From positions 1 through 7,560 of the forward strand of contig JAUXGS010000039.1 of the NCBI GenBank assembly GCA_030621945.1: a stretch of 7,560 nt of DNA, read 5' to 3'. Position 1 is the stretch's first letter. Each line of letters starts with the position of its first letter. A model generated the notes under the pieces. The model did no database searches. It was not told where the DNA came from and saw only the letters and a program-made list of their open reading frames with translations. This stretch comes from Methanosarcinales archaeon (lineage in GTDB: Archaea > Halobacteriota > Syntropharchaeia > Alkanophagales > Methanospirareceae). Positions 1-6,312 of the stretch are shown in pieces. Made by a program: the position numbers and the translations under genes.

Positions 1-383
1 CTGTCCCCTGCCTTTGACGAAGGCCACATATATAGCACGCCATAGGTAGAGCCAAAGAAGACAATGAAGCCGAACAAAGAAAGGAATATCTTGCCGAATA
101 ACTGCCCATGTGTAAGTATCAATGATGGGAAAACTTCATAGTTTATGGGGAGAATATCGAATGTCGAAAGCAAGTTCGCAAGCATAAAACCCATAATTAG
201 ACCCAAAACCCCTGTAAGCAGCGCATAAAAAAAAGCACTCGAAAGGTATATGTCAAAAGTTATGGGGTATCTCGCAGCGAGAAGTGTCTTTTCAAACTCT
301 TCATACTTCTCCTTCTCACCCACAAAAAACCTTCCGAATACCGAATGTGCAAACTTCTCTATATACTTCTCCTTAAATGCCAT
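1..383 (-). CDS. GspF/TadC-like type II secretion/archaeal pilus platform protein, N-terminal part (cut by window edge)
   Basis: This is the first 127 codons of a membrane protein that runs off the left edge. I translated it by hand from an ATG at 383-381. The N-terminus is charged and cytoplasmic (about residues 1-40). Two hydrophobic segments follow at about 48-73 and 95-118, then a YMWPSSKAGD stretch resembling the 'YPxxKA' segment that follows the first membrane segments in archaeal GspF/TadC-type platform proteins. In this family the protein anchors pilin-like subunits in the membrane and is driven by the GspE/TadA-type ATPase. It overlaps the upstream ATPase gene by 11 nt, so the two are almost certainly co-transcribed and translationally coupled. 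A GGTGA and a GGAG motif lie just before the ATG, inside the ATPase gene. The family call rests on hydropathy, the short motif and the ATPase neighbour. I cannot tell whether the substrate is a pilus, an archaellum or a secreted protein. Confidence 0.72.
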   Translation of the reverse strand, partial: MAFKEKYIEKFAHSVFGRFFVGEKEKYEEFEKTLLAARYPITFDIYLSSAFFYALLTGVLGLIMGFMLANLLSTFDILPINYEVFPSLILTHGQLFGKIFLSLFGFIVFFGSTYGVLYMWPSSKAGD

Positions 384-2142
384 ATAGCTCCTTCACCTTT
401 TCTGGATTTACTTGATAAGTCCTTACAGCAGCGATGAACTCTTCCGGTGTTACTGCTCTCTCAGCCATTAATTCCAGAAGCTTTTTCCTTAACTCTAATT
501 CCTCCCTTAACTTCTCCGTGCTCCACGCATTGAATTTCGCAATATCTTCCAGGATTTTCGACGAGAGAGATGCCCCAAGTCCTGTGAAAGAGTCCGTAGC
601 GGGAATCCACTCGAAAAGTTTCATTGTCTTTATGTTCTTCGTTATCGGATCTATTCCTAAGTTTTCGGTTATCTCAAAGTTCCTTCTCTCCCTCTTTTTC
701 CCTATAAACACCTGCGATTGAATAGCAAAGACATCAAGCGCCTGCATCATCGAGCGAGGGACGCTGAGCGGTGGATATTCTAACCTGTGAATGGTTGAGT
801 CCACAGAGTCCGCATGTAACGTGGAAAAAGATGTGTGCCCGGTAGACATCGCCTGGAAAAGTGTTATGGCTTCCTGCCCCCTCACCTCTCCTACAATCAA
901 GTATTCTGGACGCTGCCTTAACGCCGCCTTTAACAAATCATACATGCCTACTGCTCCCGTATCACTACCCATGAAAGAATGCCTTGTAACGCTGGGAATC
1001 CAGTTTTTGTGTGGTAATTTTAGTTCTCTCGTATCCTCTATGGTTATGATTTTAGAATTTTCAGGCATGAAAAGTGAAATGGCATTCAAAGAAGTCGTCT
1101 TTCCAGAAGCAGTACCACCTATGAATAATATGCTCTTCCCGTTCCAAACGCAGAGCCAGAGATATGCCATTTGCTCGGCAGTGAATGTCCCCCAGCGAAT
1201 TAGGTCCGCAGGGGTTATAAGAACTTCTCTGAATCTCCTTATTGTGAACGTGCTTCCTCTCGTTGTTATTTCGCTTCCAAGGGTAAGCTGCCCCCTCGAA
1301 CCATCCTGCATCGTTATGTCTACCATCGGGTCCGAATATGACAGATGCTTCCCTCCTTTCTGTGCCAACTTCATAACAAAAGAGTCCAACTCGGTATCAT
1401 CAAAGACTATGTTCGTCTCCGTGCTACCGTATTTCCAGTGGTAAACGTAAAGTGGAATATTGTATCCATCGCAAGAAACGTCTTCTGTAAACCTGTCACA
1501 CATTGGAGCTTCTATCTTACCAAAATTCACAAAATCTCGCACGATATAATAGCTTATCTTATTGAGAGAATTTGGCTCCAGTTCAATATGGTGCCTTCGC
1601 ACGACCTCGTCTATTTTTTCTCTTAGAATCTTTTCTTTATCTATCTTTCCATCTTCACTCTTTATATCTGTGAAAAGCAGAATATTCCTGAGTCGCTCAC
1701 TTATTTCCGCAAAGAAGAACTTCTCCTCATCATCAAGTCTCGGCTCCACCGCCTGATACAAATACGCGTCAGTCTCATTGTTATATAATATGCTCACAAA
1801 CACATACGGCTCATTCACAAAGTATCTCTCCACCTCTTTACAACCTTCTGGAATAGAAAAATCGGTGATGTCCGTGCCAAGCTTCTCAAAAAACGTGTCA
1901 ATAGCCTTATCAGGAAGCTCCACATCCTCGAGAGAACATCTGAACTCTTCGTCTTTAACGCTCAGGGATGAAAGAAAACTCTCATCATCCTCTTCTTCTA
2001 CTACTTCTATTTTCGCACCTTTAACTCCTTCTTCCAACTTGACATCCACATCCCGATACTCAACATTATCTAATAATGATTTTACCCCCTCCTCTCGTTC
2101 ATTCAAAGATTCCAAAATTTTCTCCTTCTCTCTTTCTTCCAT
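373..2142 (-). CDS. Type II/IV secretion system ATPase (archaeal GspE/TadA/ArlI-like family)
   Basis: This cytoplasmic hexameric-type ATPase should power assembly of a pilus-like filament or secretion through the adjacent GspF-like protein. With the start chosen here it has 589 residues: an acidic, low-complexity N-terminus (about 1-65), an archaeal GspE N-terminal domain with a VERYFVNEPYVFVSI stretch (about 102-116), then the RecA-like core. The core shows Walker A GGTASGKTT (342-350), an Asp box IEDTREL (368-374), Walker B YLIVGEVRG (414-422) and a His box GHTSFSTLHADS (435-446), all apparently intact. The frame is open to a TTG at 2253 that overlaps the hydrogenase stop. I prefer the ATG at 2142 because a TATA-like box is centred 27 nt before it and the 37 upstream codons look non-coding. 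An ATG at 2154 is the other option. The ATPase family is clear. The substrate is not, since no pilin or archaellin gene is visible here. Confidence 0.9.
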   Translation of the reverse strand: MEEREKEKILESLNEREEGVKSLLDNVEYRDVDVKLEEGVKGAKIEVVEEEDDESFLSSLSVKDEEFRCSLEDVELPDKAIDTFFEKLGTDITDFSIPEGCKEVERYFVNEPYVFVSILYNNETDAYLYQAVEPRLDDEEKFFFAEISERLRNILLFTDIKSEDGKIDKEKILREKIDEVVRRHHIELEPNSLNKISYYIVRDFVNFGKIEAPMCDRFTEDVSCDGYNIPLYVYHWKYGSTETNIVFDDTELDSFVMKLAQKGGKHLSYSDPMVDITMQDGSRGQLTLGSEITTRGSTFTIRRFREVLITPADLIRWGTFTAEQMAYLWLCVWNGKSILFIGGTASGKTTSLNAISLFMPENSKIITIEDTRELKLPHKNWIPSVTRHSFMGSDTGAVGMYDLLKAALRQRPEYLIVGEVRGQEAITLFQAMSTGHTSFSTLHADSVDSTIHRLEYPPLSVPRSMMQALDVFAIQSQVFIGKKRERRNFEITENLGIDPITKNIKTMKLFEWIPATDSFTGLGASLSSKILEDIAKFNAWSTEKLREELELRKKLLELMAERAVTPEEFIAAVRTYQVNPEKVKELYGI

Positions 2143-2163
2143 ACAAGCTAACATAAAAATATG

Positions 2164-2175
2164 ATACTTAAATAA
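2164..2175 (-). promoter_or_regulatory. TATA-box-like promoter of the secretion ATPase gene
   Basis: On the minus strand the sequence reads TTATTTAAGTAT, preceded by a purine-containing stretch that could be a BRE. Its centre is about 27 nt upstream of the ATG at 2142, the expected distance from an archaeal TATA box to the transcription start. The mRNA would then be leaderless or nearly so, which fits the absence of a Shine-Dalgarno motif before that ATG. The rest of the 107-nt gap (2143-2249) shows only a weak 5-bp inverted repeat (2215-2219/2233-2237) and no convincing terminator. Confidence 0.55.
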
Positions 2176-2249
2176 TTTACGGATACAGAAAACGAAATGA
2201 TGAGTAGTCAAAGTTGAACATTGGGATTTTGAGTTCAGAATTTTGTTTT

Positions 2250-3656
2250 TCAATTACGCACTATCTCTATCCTTACTTCTGAAACCAGCCGTAAATTATG
2301 TGCTGAGCAGGAAAGACAGGGATCATATGCTCTGATAGTCGTCTCTATTCTGTTCAGGAGCTTCTCATCAGGCTCCAAACTCTTATTATCCAAGAATATT
2401 TTCCGTGCAACCTCTTTCACGCTTTCGTCTATCCCCGGATTGTTAAATGTCGTCGCGACTATCGAGTTCATATCCGTTATGAATCCCTCCTTGTCGGTAG
2501 CGTAATGGTGGATGAGAGTGCCTCTTGGGGCTTCTATAACACCAATCCCCGCACCTTCCCTGAATTGTGGAACGTCCGAAATTCTCTTCCCGACTTCTCC
2601 CTCTTCCATCACGATCTCTCCGTCTTCAAGAAGCTCGAACGAGCGTTCTACACTATGCAATGTCTCTATCATCCGTGCAAGGTTGTAAAGCATGGTTTTT
2701 TGTGTGAATCCAAACTCATTTTTAAACGCTTTAAAGTGCTCCTCCGCCTTCGGAGTCCCAAGTCTTCCGGAGATGTTCAACCGGGCAAGCGGTCCAACTC
2801 TTATTATCCCTTCCCTCCGCGTTTTCTCCTTTAAGTACGGAGCTTTTGCAAATGAGTAATCAAGGGTTCCCTCTGCAATATGCTTCAGATAATCCTGAGA
2901 CCCAAACTCAAAACTATCTCCTCCTTTATCTGCAACTTTAAGATCCCCCTCGTAGATCTCATGCGTCCCGTTATTCGTAAGACCCATGTAATTCGTTTCT
3001 ATCTCACCGTCTTCAAGCATTCCCGCAGCAGAAAGCTCCGCAGTTATCTTTTTATATAACTCTACGAACTCCTCGGAGATTTCAATTGCGTTCTTTCCCA
3101 GCTCTTTTAGCTCCGAACGCTTCTCCTCCGTGAAATAATTTGCCATCCCCCCTATTATCCCCGCTGTTGGGTGTATAGCAATGCCCGCGATTATTCTCGA
3201 GCCTTCCTGTCCGAACTTCCTGAGTTCAACGATTTTCTTCGCCGAATCTTTATCCACGGTTGCGAGTTTGAAGATATTCCGCTCTGCGGGAGGAGCGTCT
3301 TTAAGTAAGAAGTCGGGCGCCGCCAGAGCGAACAGGTGTGCGGTATGGCTGTGAATGTGATGGAGGTGAAGCCAGAGTTCTCTGACTTTAACTGCGGATT
3401 CCGGAGGTTCAACTCCGAGTAAATCCTCACACGCCTTCACCGAAGCTAAATGATGAGCAACAGGACATACGCCGCAAATTCTCGCAGTGAACCTCGGCAT
3501 ATCCTCAAGAGCACAACCTTCCAGAAACTTCTCAAAACCTCTTACATCCGTAACGCTGAAATGCGCATCTTTTACGTTACCATCATCGTCCATGAATATC
3601 GTAACTTTACCAGAACCTTCAACTCTCGTAACCGGGCTTATCTCTATCTCATTCAT
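2250..3656 (-). CDS. [NiFe] hydrogenase large (catalytic) subunit, group 3 type (MvhA/FrhA/HoxH-like)
   Basis: This is the catalytic subunit that carries the Ni-Fe(CN)2CO centre and interconverts H2 with protons and electrons. It is 468 residues from the ATG at 3656. The N-terminus has SPVTRVEG (8-15). The L1 motif RICGVCPVAH (59-68) supplies C61 and C64. The C-terminal L2 motif DPCLSCSAH (445-453) supplies C447 and C450. All four nickel-binding cysteines are therefore present. Fifteen residues follow His453. In this family a maturation endopeptidase usually cuts after that His, but no such protease gene is in the window. The RGFEKFLEG and HSHTAHLFALAAPDF stretches resemble soluble group 3c/3d enzymes, so a cytoplasmic location is likely. 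The frame is open to a TTG at 3677, but the ATG at 3656 gives the normal family N-terminus. It follows the small-subunit gene after 7 nt and is the last gene of the operon. The subgroup and the physiological electron acceptor cannot be fixed from sequence motifs alone. Confidence 0.94.
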   Translation of the reverse strand: MNEIEISPVTRVEGSGKVTIFMDDDGNVKDAHFSVTDVRGFEKFLEGCALEDMPRFTARICGVCPVAHHLASVKACEDLLGVEPPESAVKVRELWLHLHHIHSHTAHLFALAAPDFLLKDAPPAERNIFKLATVDKDSAKKIVELRKFGQEGSRIIAGIAIHPTAGIIGGMANYFTEEKRSELKELGKNAIEISEEFVELYKKITAELSAAGMLEDGEIETNYMGLTNNGTHEIYEGDLKVADKGGDSFEFGSQDYLKHIAEGTLDYSFAKAPYLKEKTRREGIIRVGPLARLNISGRLGTPKAEEHFKAFKNEFGFTQKTMLYNLARMIETLHSVERSFELLEDGEIVMEEGEVGKRISDVPQFREGAGIGVIEAPRGTLIHHYATDKEGFITDMNSIVATTFNNPGIDESVKEVARKIFLDNKSLEPDEKLLNRIETTIRAYDPCLSCSAHNLRLVSEVRIEIVRN

Positions 3657-3663
3657 ATCTTTT

Positions 3664-4632
3664 TCATTCCCCCTCAAATTTCAAAAGTTCCGTAATCTTC
3701 GATGACCGACGACGCCACATCACTGGATGCGTAGAGACGAAGGCATAGAACTGGTGTCTCAGGTCGTAGAGTTGCTCCTCTATCTTCTTAAACTCTCGCT
3801 CCGTCACTACTTTCTCCGGATCTTCACCGCTCAGCAATGCAAGCCGCTTCACAACCATTCGCATCGGGTCCCTTTCGTATTCCCGCAAGACTTCGAGGCT
3901 CGGTCCAGAACAGCCCATGCAGGGGAATCCATTCTCCTGACATGCCGCTCCACATCGGTTTAGCGTGACAGACCCCGTGCACAAAATACCCTGGCTTAAG
4001 AAGCATTTCTGATGATCTTCCACGACAAAACTCTCGTCAAAAGCACCTACTTTCCTTCTTACCCTCTCTGCAGGTGTGGTCATCCTTCTCGAGCACTCGG
4101 AACAGCAGGTCTTGTGCTCCACCTCCGGCTTTTTACCTTCGGAAACCGCGAGCAAGAAATTCGCAATCGTCTCCGGTGGCGGCGGACACCCGGGGATATA
4201 ATAATCAACTTCCACGAGCTGATCCGCAGGTAGCAAGCCCCTTTCCAGCTCGGGGACTTCCTTCGAATCGGGAATCTTACCGTCAACCGTGCCCCTCGTT
4301 TTTATATATATCTTCCTCAGCATCGCTTCTATCGTGTAGTAAAAGCTTAAACCGGGAAGCCCGCCATAGCACGCACAGGTTCCAAATGAAATGAGTGTAT
4401 CCACCTTTTCTCTAAGCGATTTCAGCTCTTCTTCATGTGTCTTTGTCCTTATCGTCCCTTCCCAGAAGCCAACGTCCGCATGGTCGAAGTCCTTTGGGTC
4501 GCAGAGCATCTGACAGTAAACGAAGTCAAACCGATCAATCACATCGAAAATCTTCTCATGCACATCGAGGATTGCGGTGCAACAACCCCCGCAAATCGCT
4601 CCTGAGCCGTAAGCGACTTTTAATTTATTCAT
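3664..4632 (-). CDS. [NiFe] hydrogenase small (FeS electron-transfer) subunit, group 3 type (MvhG/FrhG-like)
   Basis: This 322-residue partner of the large subunit passes electrons through iron-sulfur clusters. The N-terminal domain has the proximal-cluster ligands C14 and C17 (in AICGGCCTA), C86 (in FGTCACYGG) and C149 (in YIPGCPPPP). Extra cysteines are found at 18, 40, 44 and 88. The C-terminal half has a CCSEC group (176, 177, 180), then C210, C218, C227, C231, C238 and C241, with PCMGCSGP matching the family's last cluster motif. This is enough for two more clusters, as in MvhG and FrhG. There is no twin-arginine signal peptide, so it should be cytoplasmic. A C-terminal tail of about 75 residues follows the last cluster. 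The start ATG directly follows the stop of the V4R-like gene with no gap, which indicates translational coupling. The family assignment is firm. The cluster types are inferred from cysteine counts. Confidence 0.93.
   Translation of the reverse strand: MNKLKVAYGSGAICGGCCTAILDVHEKIFDVIDRFDFVYCQMLCDPKDFDHADVGFWEGTIRTKTHEEELKSLREKVDTLISFGTCACYGGLPGLSFYYTIEAMLRKIYIKTRGTVDGKIPDSKEVPELERGLLPADQLVEVDYYIPGCPPPPETIANFLLAVSEGKKPEVEHKTCCSECSRRMTTPAERVRRKVGAFDESFVVEDHQKCFLSQGILCTGSVTLNRCGAACQENGFPCMGCSGPSLEVLREYERDPMRMVVKRLALLSGEDPEKVVTEREFKKIEEQLYDLRHQFYAFVSTHPVMWRRRSSKITELLKFEGE
3669..3675 (-). promoter_or_regulatory. G-rich ribosome binding site for the hydrogenase large subunit
   Basis: The motif GAGGGGG on the minus strand lies in the 3' end of the small-subunit gene, 12 nt before the large-subunit ATG at 3656. 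The spacing is long but supports the ATG over the TTG at 3677, which sits at the motif itself. An out-of-frame ATG just after the G-run opens a four-codon frame whose TGA overlaps the large-subunit ATG. Confidence 0.5.
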
Positions 4633-4644
4633 TTATTTATTCAT
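4621..4644 (-). repeat. 12-nt tandem repeat spanning a stop/start junction
   Basis: On the minus strand ATGAATAAATAA (4644-4633) is followed directly by ATGAATAAATTA (4632-4621), identical at 11 of 12 positions. The first copy encodes the last three residues and stop of the V4R-like protein. The second encodes the first four residues of the hydrogenase small subunit. A GGGG run (4646-4649) lies 13 nt before the small-subunit ATG and may be its ribosome binding site. Confidence 0.6.
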
Positions 4645-5178
4645 TCCCCTGTTTAAAGTTAGTGTAATCTCCTTTAAACACGCGTTATTACCGGCGTGTA
4701 ATATCTCTATATTGCCCTTTACATCGAGCATGGCTTCTAACGCCCCTATTATGTATCCATTCGTGAGATGGCACATCGTGCTTCTTTGCGGTAAGTTCAC
4801 CCTCAGTAAAGTCTGCCGTACCGTGCAGTCCCTTATCACGATTTTGAATTTTTTTACGCCATCGCTCTCCTCTATCAATGCTTCATCGTGCTTACTCCAA
4901 AGACTTATGTTCCACCAGTCCTGGTTCTCATTCAGGGCGTCAATCGCTTCCTCCACACCATTCTTCTTACCCAGCATCATCCCCAGTTTAGCTCCGTAAC
5001 CCTTGCTAACCGTGTAGCACAACGCACGAGCACCCTTCCCGGTCGCGGACTCGATAATATGCACCATCTCTCCAGAGATATCCATAACCGCATGAAGGGA
5101 TGTTTCGTACTCCTCAAAAGTCCTGAACTCCTCCTCTATTTCATAATCCTTACGCTTTTTCTCCACTTTCACTTCCAC
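4633..5178 (-). CDS. V4R-like small-molecule-binding protein of the hydrogenase operon (putative)
   Basis: This is a 181-residue soluble protein with no signal peptide or membrane segment. Residues 1-25 are highly charged. The rest resembles V4R (4-vinyl reductase/'hydrocarbon-binding') domains: a central helix-rich part with GYGAKLGMMLG (60-70), then the C-terminal GYIIGALEAML (141-151) followed by a beta segment ending NNACLKEITL. That layout matches the family's usual 'G-[helix]-…-C-x-F' ending. Cysteines at 54, 118, 136 and 167 are candidate metal or ligand sites. V4R domains occur in sensors and in proteins that bind small hydrophobic or tetrapyrrole-like ligands. What this one binds is unknown. 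The start is a GTG at 5178 with AGGAG 8 nt upstream. It lies 11 nt after the ferredoxin stop and abuts the small-subunit gene, so it probably serves the hydrogenase as chaperone, regulator or extra subunit. The operon role is inference, and the domain call is moderately sure. Confidence 0.62.
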   Translation of the reverse strand: MEVKVEKKRKDYEIEEEFRTFEEYETSLHAVMDISGEMVHIIESATGKGARALCYTVSKGYGAKLGMMLGKKNGVEEAIDALNENQDWWNISLWSKHDEALIEESDGVKKFKIVIRDCTVRQTLLRVNLPQRSTMCHLTNGYIIGALEAMLDVKGNIEILHAGNNACLKEITLTLNRGMNK

Positions 5179-5186
5179 TTTGAAAG

Positions 5187-5191
5187 CTCCT
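5187..5191 (-). promoter_or_regulatory. Ribosome binding site supporting a GTG start for the V4R-like gene
   Basis: AGGAG on the minus strand overlaps the TAG stop of the ferredoxin gene and lies 8 nt before the GTG at 5178. Two further in-frame GTG codons (residues 3 and 5) are less well spaced, so this motif fixes the first GTG as the likely start. Confidence 0.6.
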
Positions 5192-5441
5192 AAACAATTT
5201 TTTTTGTCATTTCAATGACTTTTGACTCCACATGAAACCTCCGCGTAGGCGTCAAATCCTCGTGCTCTATCGCATAAGCGGGGCATATCTCAAGACAGGA
5301 AAGACACTCTATACAGTTCTCCTCCTTTATTACCTTCGTAGGCTTGAAATCCGACTGCTTCTCAAGAACCTCGGTTGTACAGACATCCGCACACATCCCG
5401 CAGCCTTTGCACAACTCCTCATTTATCGTTACTTTTACCAT
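5190..5441 (-). CDS. Small 2x[4Fe-4S] ferredoxin
   Basis: This 83-residue bacterial-type ferredoxin has two CxxCxxCxxxC sets: C11, C14, C17, C21 (CKGCGMCADVC) and C43, C46, C49, C53 (CIECLSCLEICP). Both are complete, so two [4Fe-4S] clusters are expected. A stretch of about 20 residues separates them, and a C-terminal tail of about 25 residues contains no cysteine. It starts at an ATG 12 nt after the stop of the 258-residue gene and ends 11 nt before the V4R-like gene, in the hydrogenase operon. By context it is the most obvious electron partner of the hydrogenase, either as a dissociable carrier or as a polyferredoxin-like extra subunit. The second cluster has the usual Pro after the last Cys, while the first has Thr. 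The ferredoxin assignment is certain. The partnership is inferred. Confidence 0.92.
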   Translation of the reverse strand: MVKVTINEELCKGCGMCADVCTTEVLEKQSDFKPTKVIKEENCIECLSCLEICPAYAIEHEDLTPTRRFHVESKVIEMTKKIV

Positions 5442-5453
5442 ACTATGCTTCCA

Positions 5454-6230
5454 TTATGGCGGAGATGAGATCATGCCCTCTACCAACTTTCCAAAAGGCT
5501 CCTTGAACTCTTCTGGCAGTCCCTCCACCACTCCTTTCATCTCTTCCAGGTTACTTTTTATCCGTTCAACGTCTCTTTCCGTCTTCAAGTTCGCCCAAAT
5601 CGAGACGTCCCACATGCTCGGGACGAGATACAACTCAGCAGCACCCGCTTGTAGCAAAGGAAGAACATCCTTTGTTTTTAACTCATCCAGATCCATTTTC
5701 ACGGGTAAATTTGTTATTAGCTCTCTCCACTTCTCTTCAAGCTCGTATTCCTCTACAACGCGCTCTTCAACCTTCTTAATCAACTCTGCCTTAGCGGAAG
5801 CTTCAACTTCTCCCTCAAGCTTCACGCTATAAAAACGCTTAACAAATCCCTTTTCACATAACTCATCCTTTACACTCGCGGGGACCGTATCTGCATTACC
5901 GTTGAGGATATTTGACAAAGCTCTTAACACCGAATTATTGAGCGTGCAAAGGCCCATTTGGATTTCTTTCAGCAGTTCAATAAGTGTTGCTCTAAGAGAC
6001 GTATCCGCTTCTCCACAATTCATCAAAGAATCTATACAAATCTTTGCAAGTCTTAATAATTCTTCTTCCCTCTCCCTCTCCTTTCCTCTCTCCTCTACTC
6101 CACTATACTCCTTTTTCTCTTCCTTTTTAACACTCCCCCTCAACTCAGCAAAGCTCCTCTTTATTTCCTCCAACTTCTCCTCGCCGCCTATAGTTTCAGT
6201 CTCCTTCCTTCTTCCGAATATGAAAAACAT
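5454..6230 (-). CDS. Unrecognised 258-residue charged protein, first gene of the hydrogenase operon
   Basis: I do not recognise this protein. The N-terminus is short and hydrophobic-basic (MFFIFGRRK), too short for a signal peptide. A very charged, Lys/Glu-rich segment with coiled-coil or disordered character follows (about 15-60). A globular C-terminal part then shows several predicted helices and tryptophans at about 168, 207 and 212 (in EKWRELI and SMWDVSIWANL). There are four scattered cysteines but no CxxC pair, so it is unlikely to carry an FeS cluster. It starts at an ATG with a TATA-like box about 29 nt upstream and leads the operon, 12 nt before the ferredoxin gene. The short N-terminal hydrophobic patch plus charged linker could mean peripheral membrane attachment or a scaffold role, but that is speculation. 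Codon and residue composition look like its neighbours, with no sign of recent transfer. Confidence 0.8.
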   Translation of the reverse strand: MFFIFGRRKETETIGGEEKLEEIKRSFAELRGSVKKEEKKEYSGVEERGKEREREEELLRLAKICIDSLMNCGEADTSLRATLIELLKEIQMGLCTLNNSVLRALSNILNGNADTVPASVKDELCEKGFVKRFYSVKLEGEVEASAKAELIKKVEERVVEEYELEEKWRELITNLPVKMDLDELKTKDVLPLLQAGAAELYLVPSMWDVSIWANLKTERDVERIKSNLEEMKGVVEGLPEEFKEPFGKLVEGMISSPP

Positions 6231-6254
6231 TTTAAATTTAGATAGGTAACCAAC

Positions 6255-6267
6255 TAATATATATATA
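6255..6267 (-). promoter_or_regulatory. TATA-box-like promoter of the hydrogenase operon
   Basis: The alternating TA tract reads TATATATATATTA on the minus strand. The TATATATTA part is centred about 29 nt before the ATG at 6230, so the transcript would have a leader of at most a few nucleotides. No Shine-Dalgarno motif precedes that ATG. The exact box within the TA tract cannot be fixed by eye. Confidence 0.55.
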
Positions 6268-6281
6268 CCCTTATATCTCTG

Positions 6282-6290
6282 TTATATACT
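6282..6290 (+). promoter_or_regulatory. TATA-box-like promoter of the MinD-type gene
   Basis: TTATATACT is centred at 6286, 27 nt before the ATG at 6313, the spacing expected for a leaderless archaeal transcript. The AAGGG just before the ATG leaves only 2 nt of spacer, too close for a normal ribosome binding site, which again fits leaderless initiation. Confidence 0.55.
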
Positions 6291-6312
6291 AATATACCTA
6301 CCTATAAGGGAA

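Larger units (their letters stand above)
6242..6305. promoter_or_regulatory. Inverted repeats flanking a divergent promoter (possible operator)
   Basis: ATAGGTA at 6242-6248 is mirrored by TACCTAT at 6299-6305. The two arms lie 11 and 7 nt before the divergent ATGs at 6230 and 6313, one on each side of the bidirectional promoter. A second pair, CCCTTATA (6268-6275) and TATAAGGG (6303-6310), lies over the plus-strand promoter and overlaps one arm. The near-symmetric placement suggests a shared regulator. The region is AT-rich, but the GG/CC cores make chance less likely than for pure TA repeats. Confidence 0.35.

Noticed and set aside
791..1444. 217-residue plus-strand open frame
   Set aside because: It lies wholly antisense to the conserved core of the secretion ATPase, including the Walker motifs, and its Ser/Val-rich composition is typical of an antisense shadow.
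3656..3667. Four-codon frame (ATG AAA AAG ATA TGA) overlapping the large-subunit start as a regulatory micro-ORF
   Set aside because: Its ATG follows the G-run with almost no spacer, so initiation there is unlikely. Noted only as part of the junction layout.
3657..3677. Upstream TTG start for the hydrogenase large subunit
   Set aside because: The TTG coincides with the ribosome binding site for the ATG at 3656, and the seven extra residues do not match the family N-terminus.
5344..5832. 162-residue plus-strand open frame
   Set aside because: It is antisense to the ferredoxin and the 258-residue gene. It is Ser-rich with no recognisable motif and has no promoter or ribosome binding site.
5454..6230. 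258-residue protein as a hydrogenase maturation factor or FeS subunit
   Set aside because: There are no CxxC pairs, no nucleotide-binding motif and no similarity I can recognise to HypA-F or the maturation proteases.
6255..6300. TA-rich tract as a replication origin or attachment site
   Set aside because: It is only about 80 bp between divergent genes, is fully explained by two TATA boxes, and shows no ORB-like repeats or integrase gene.
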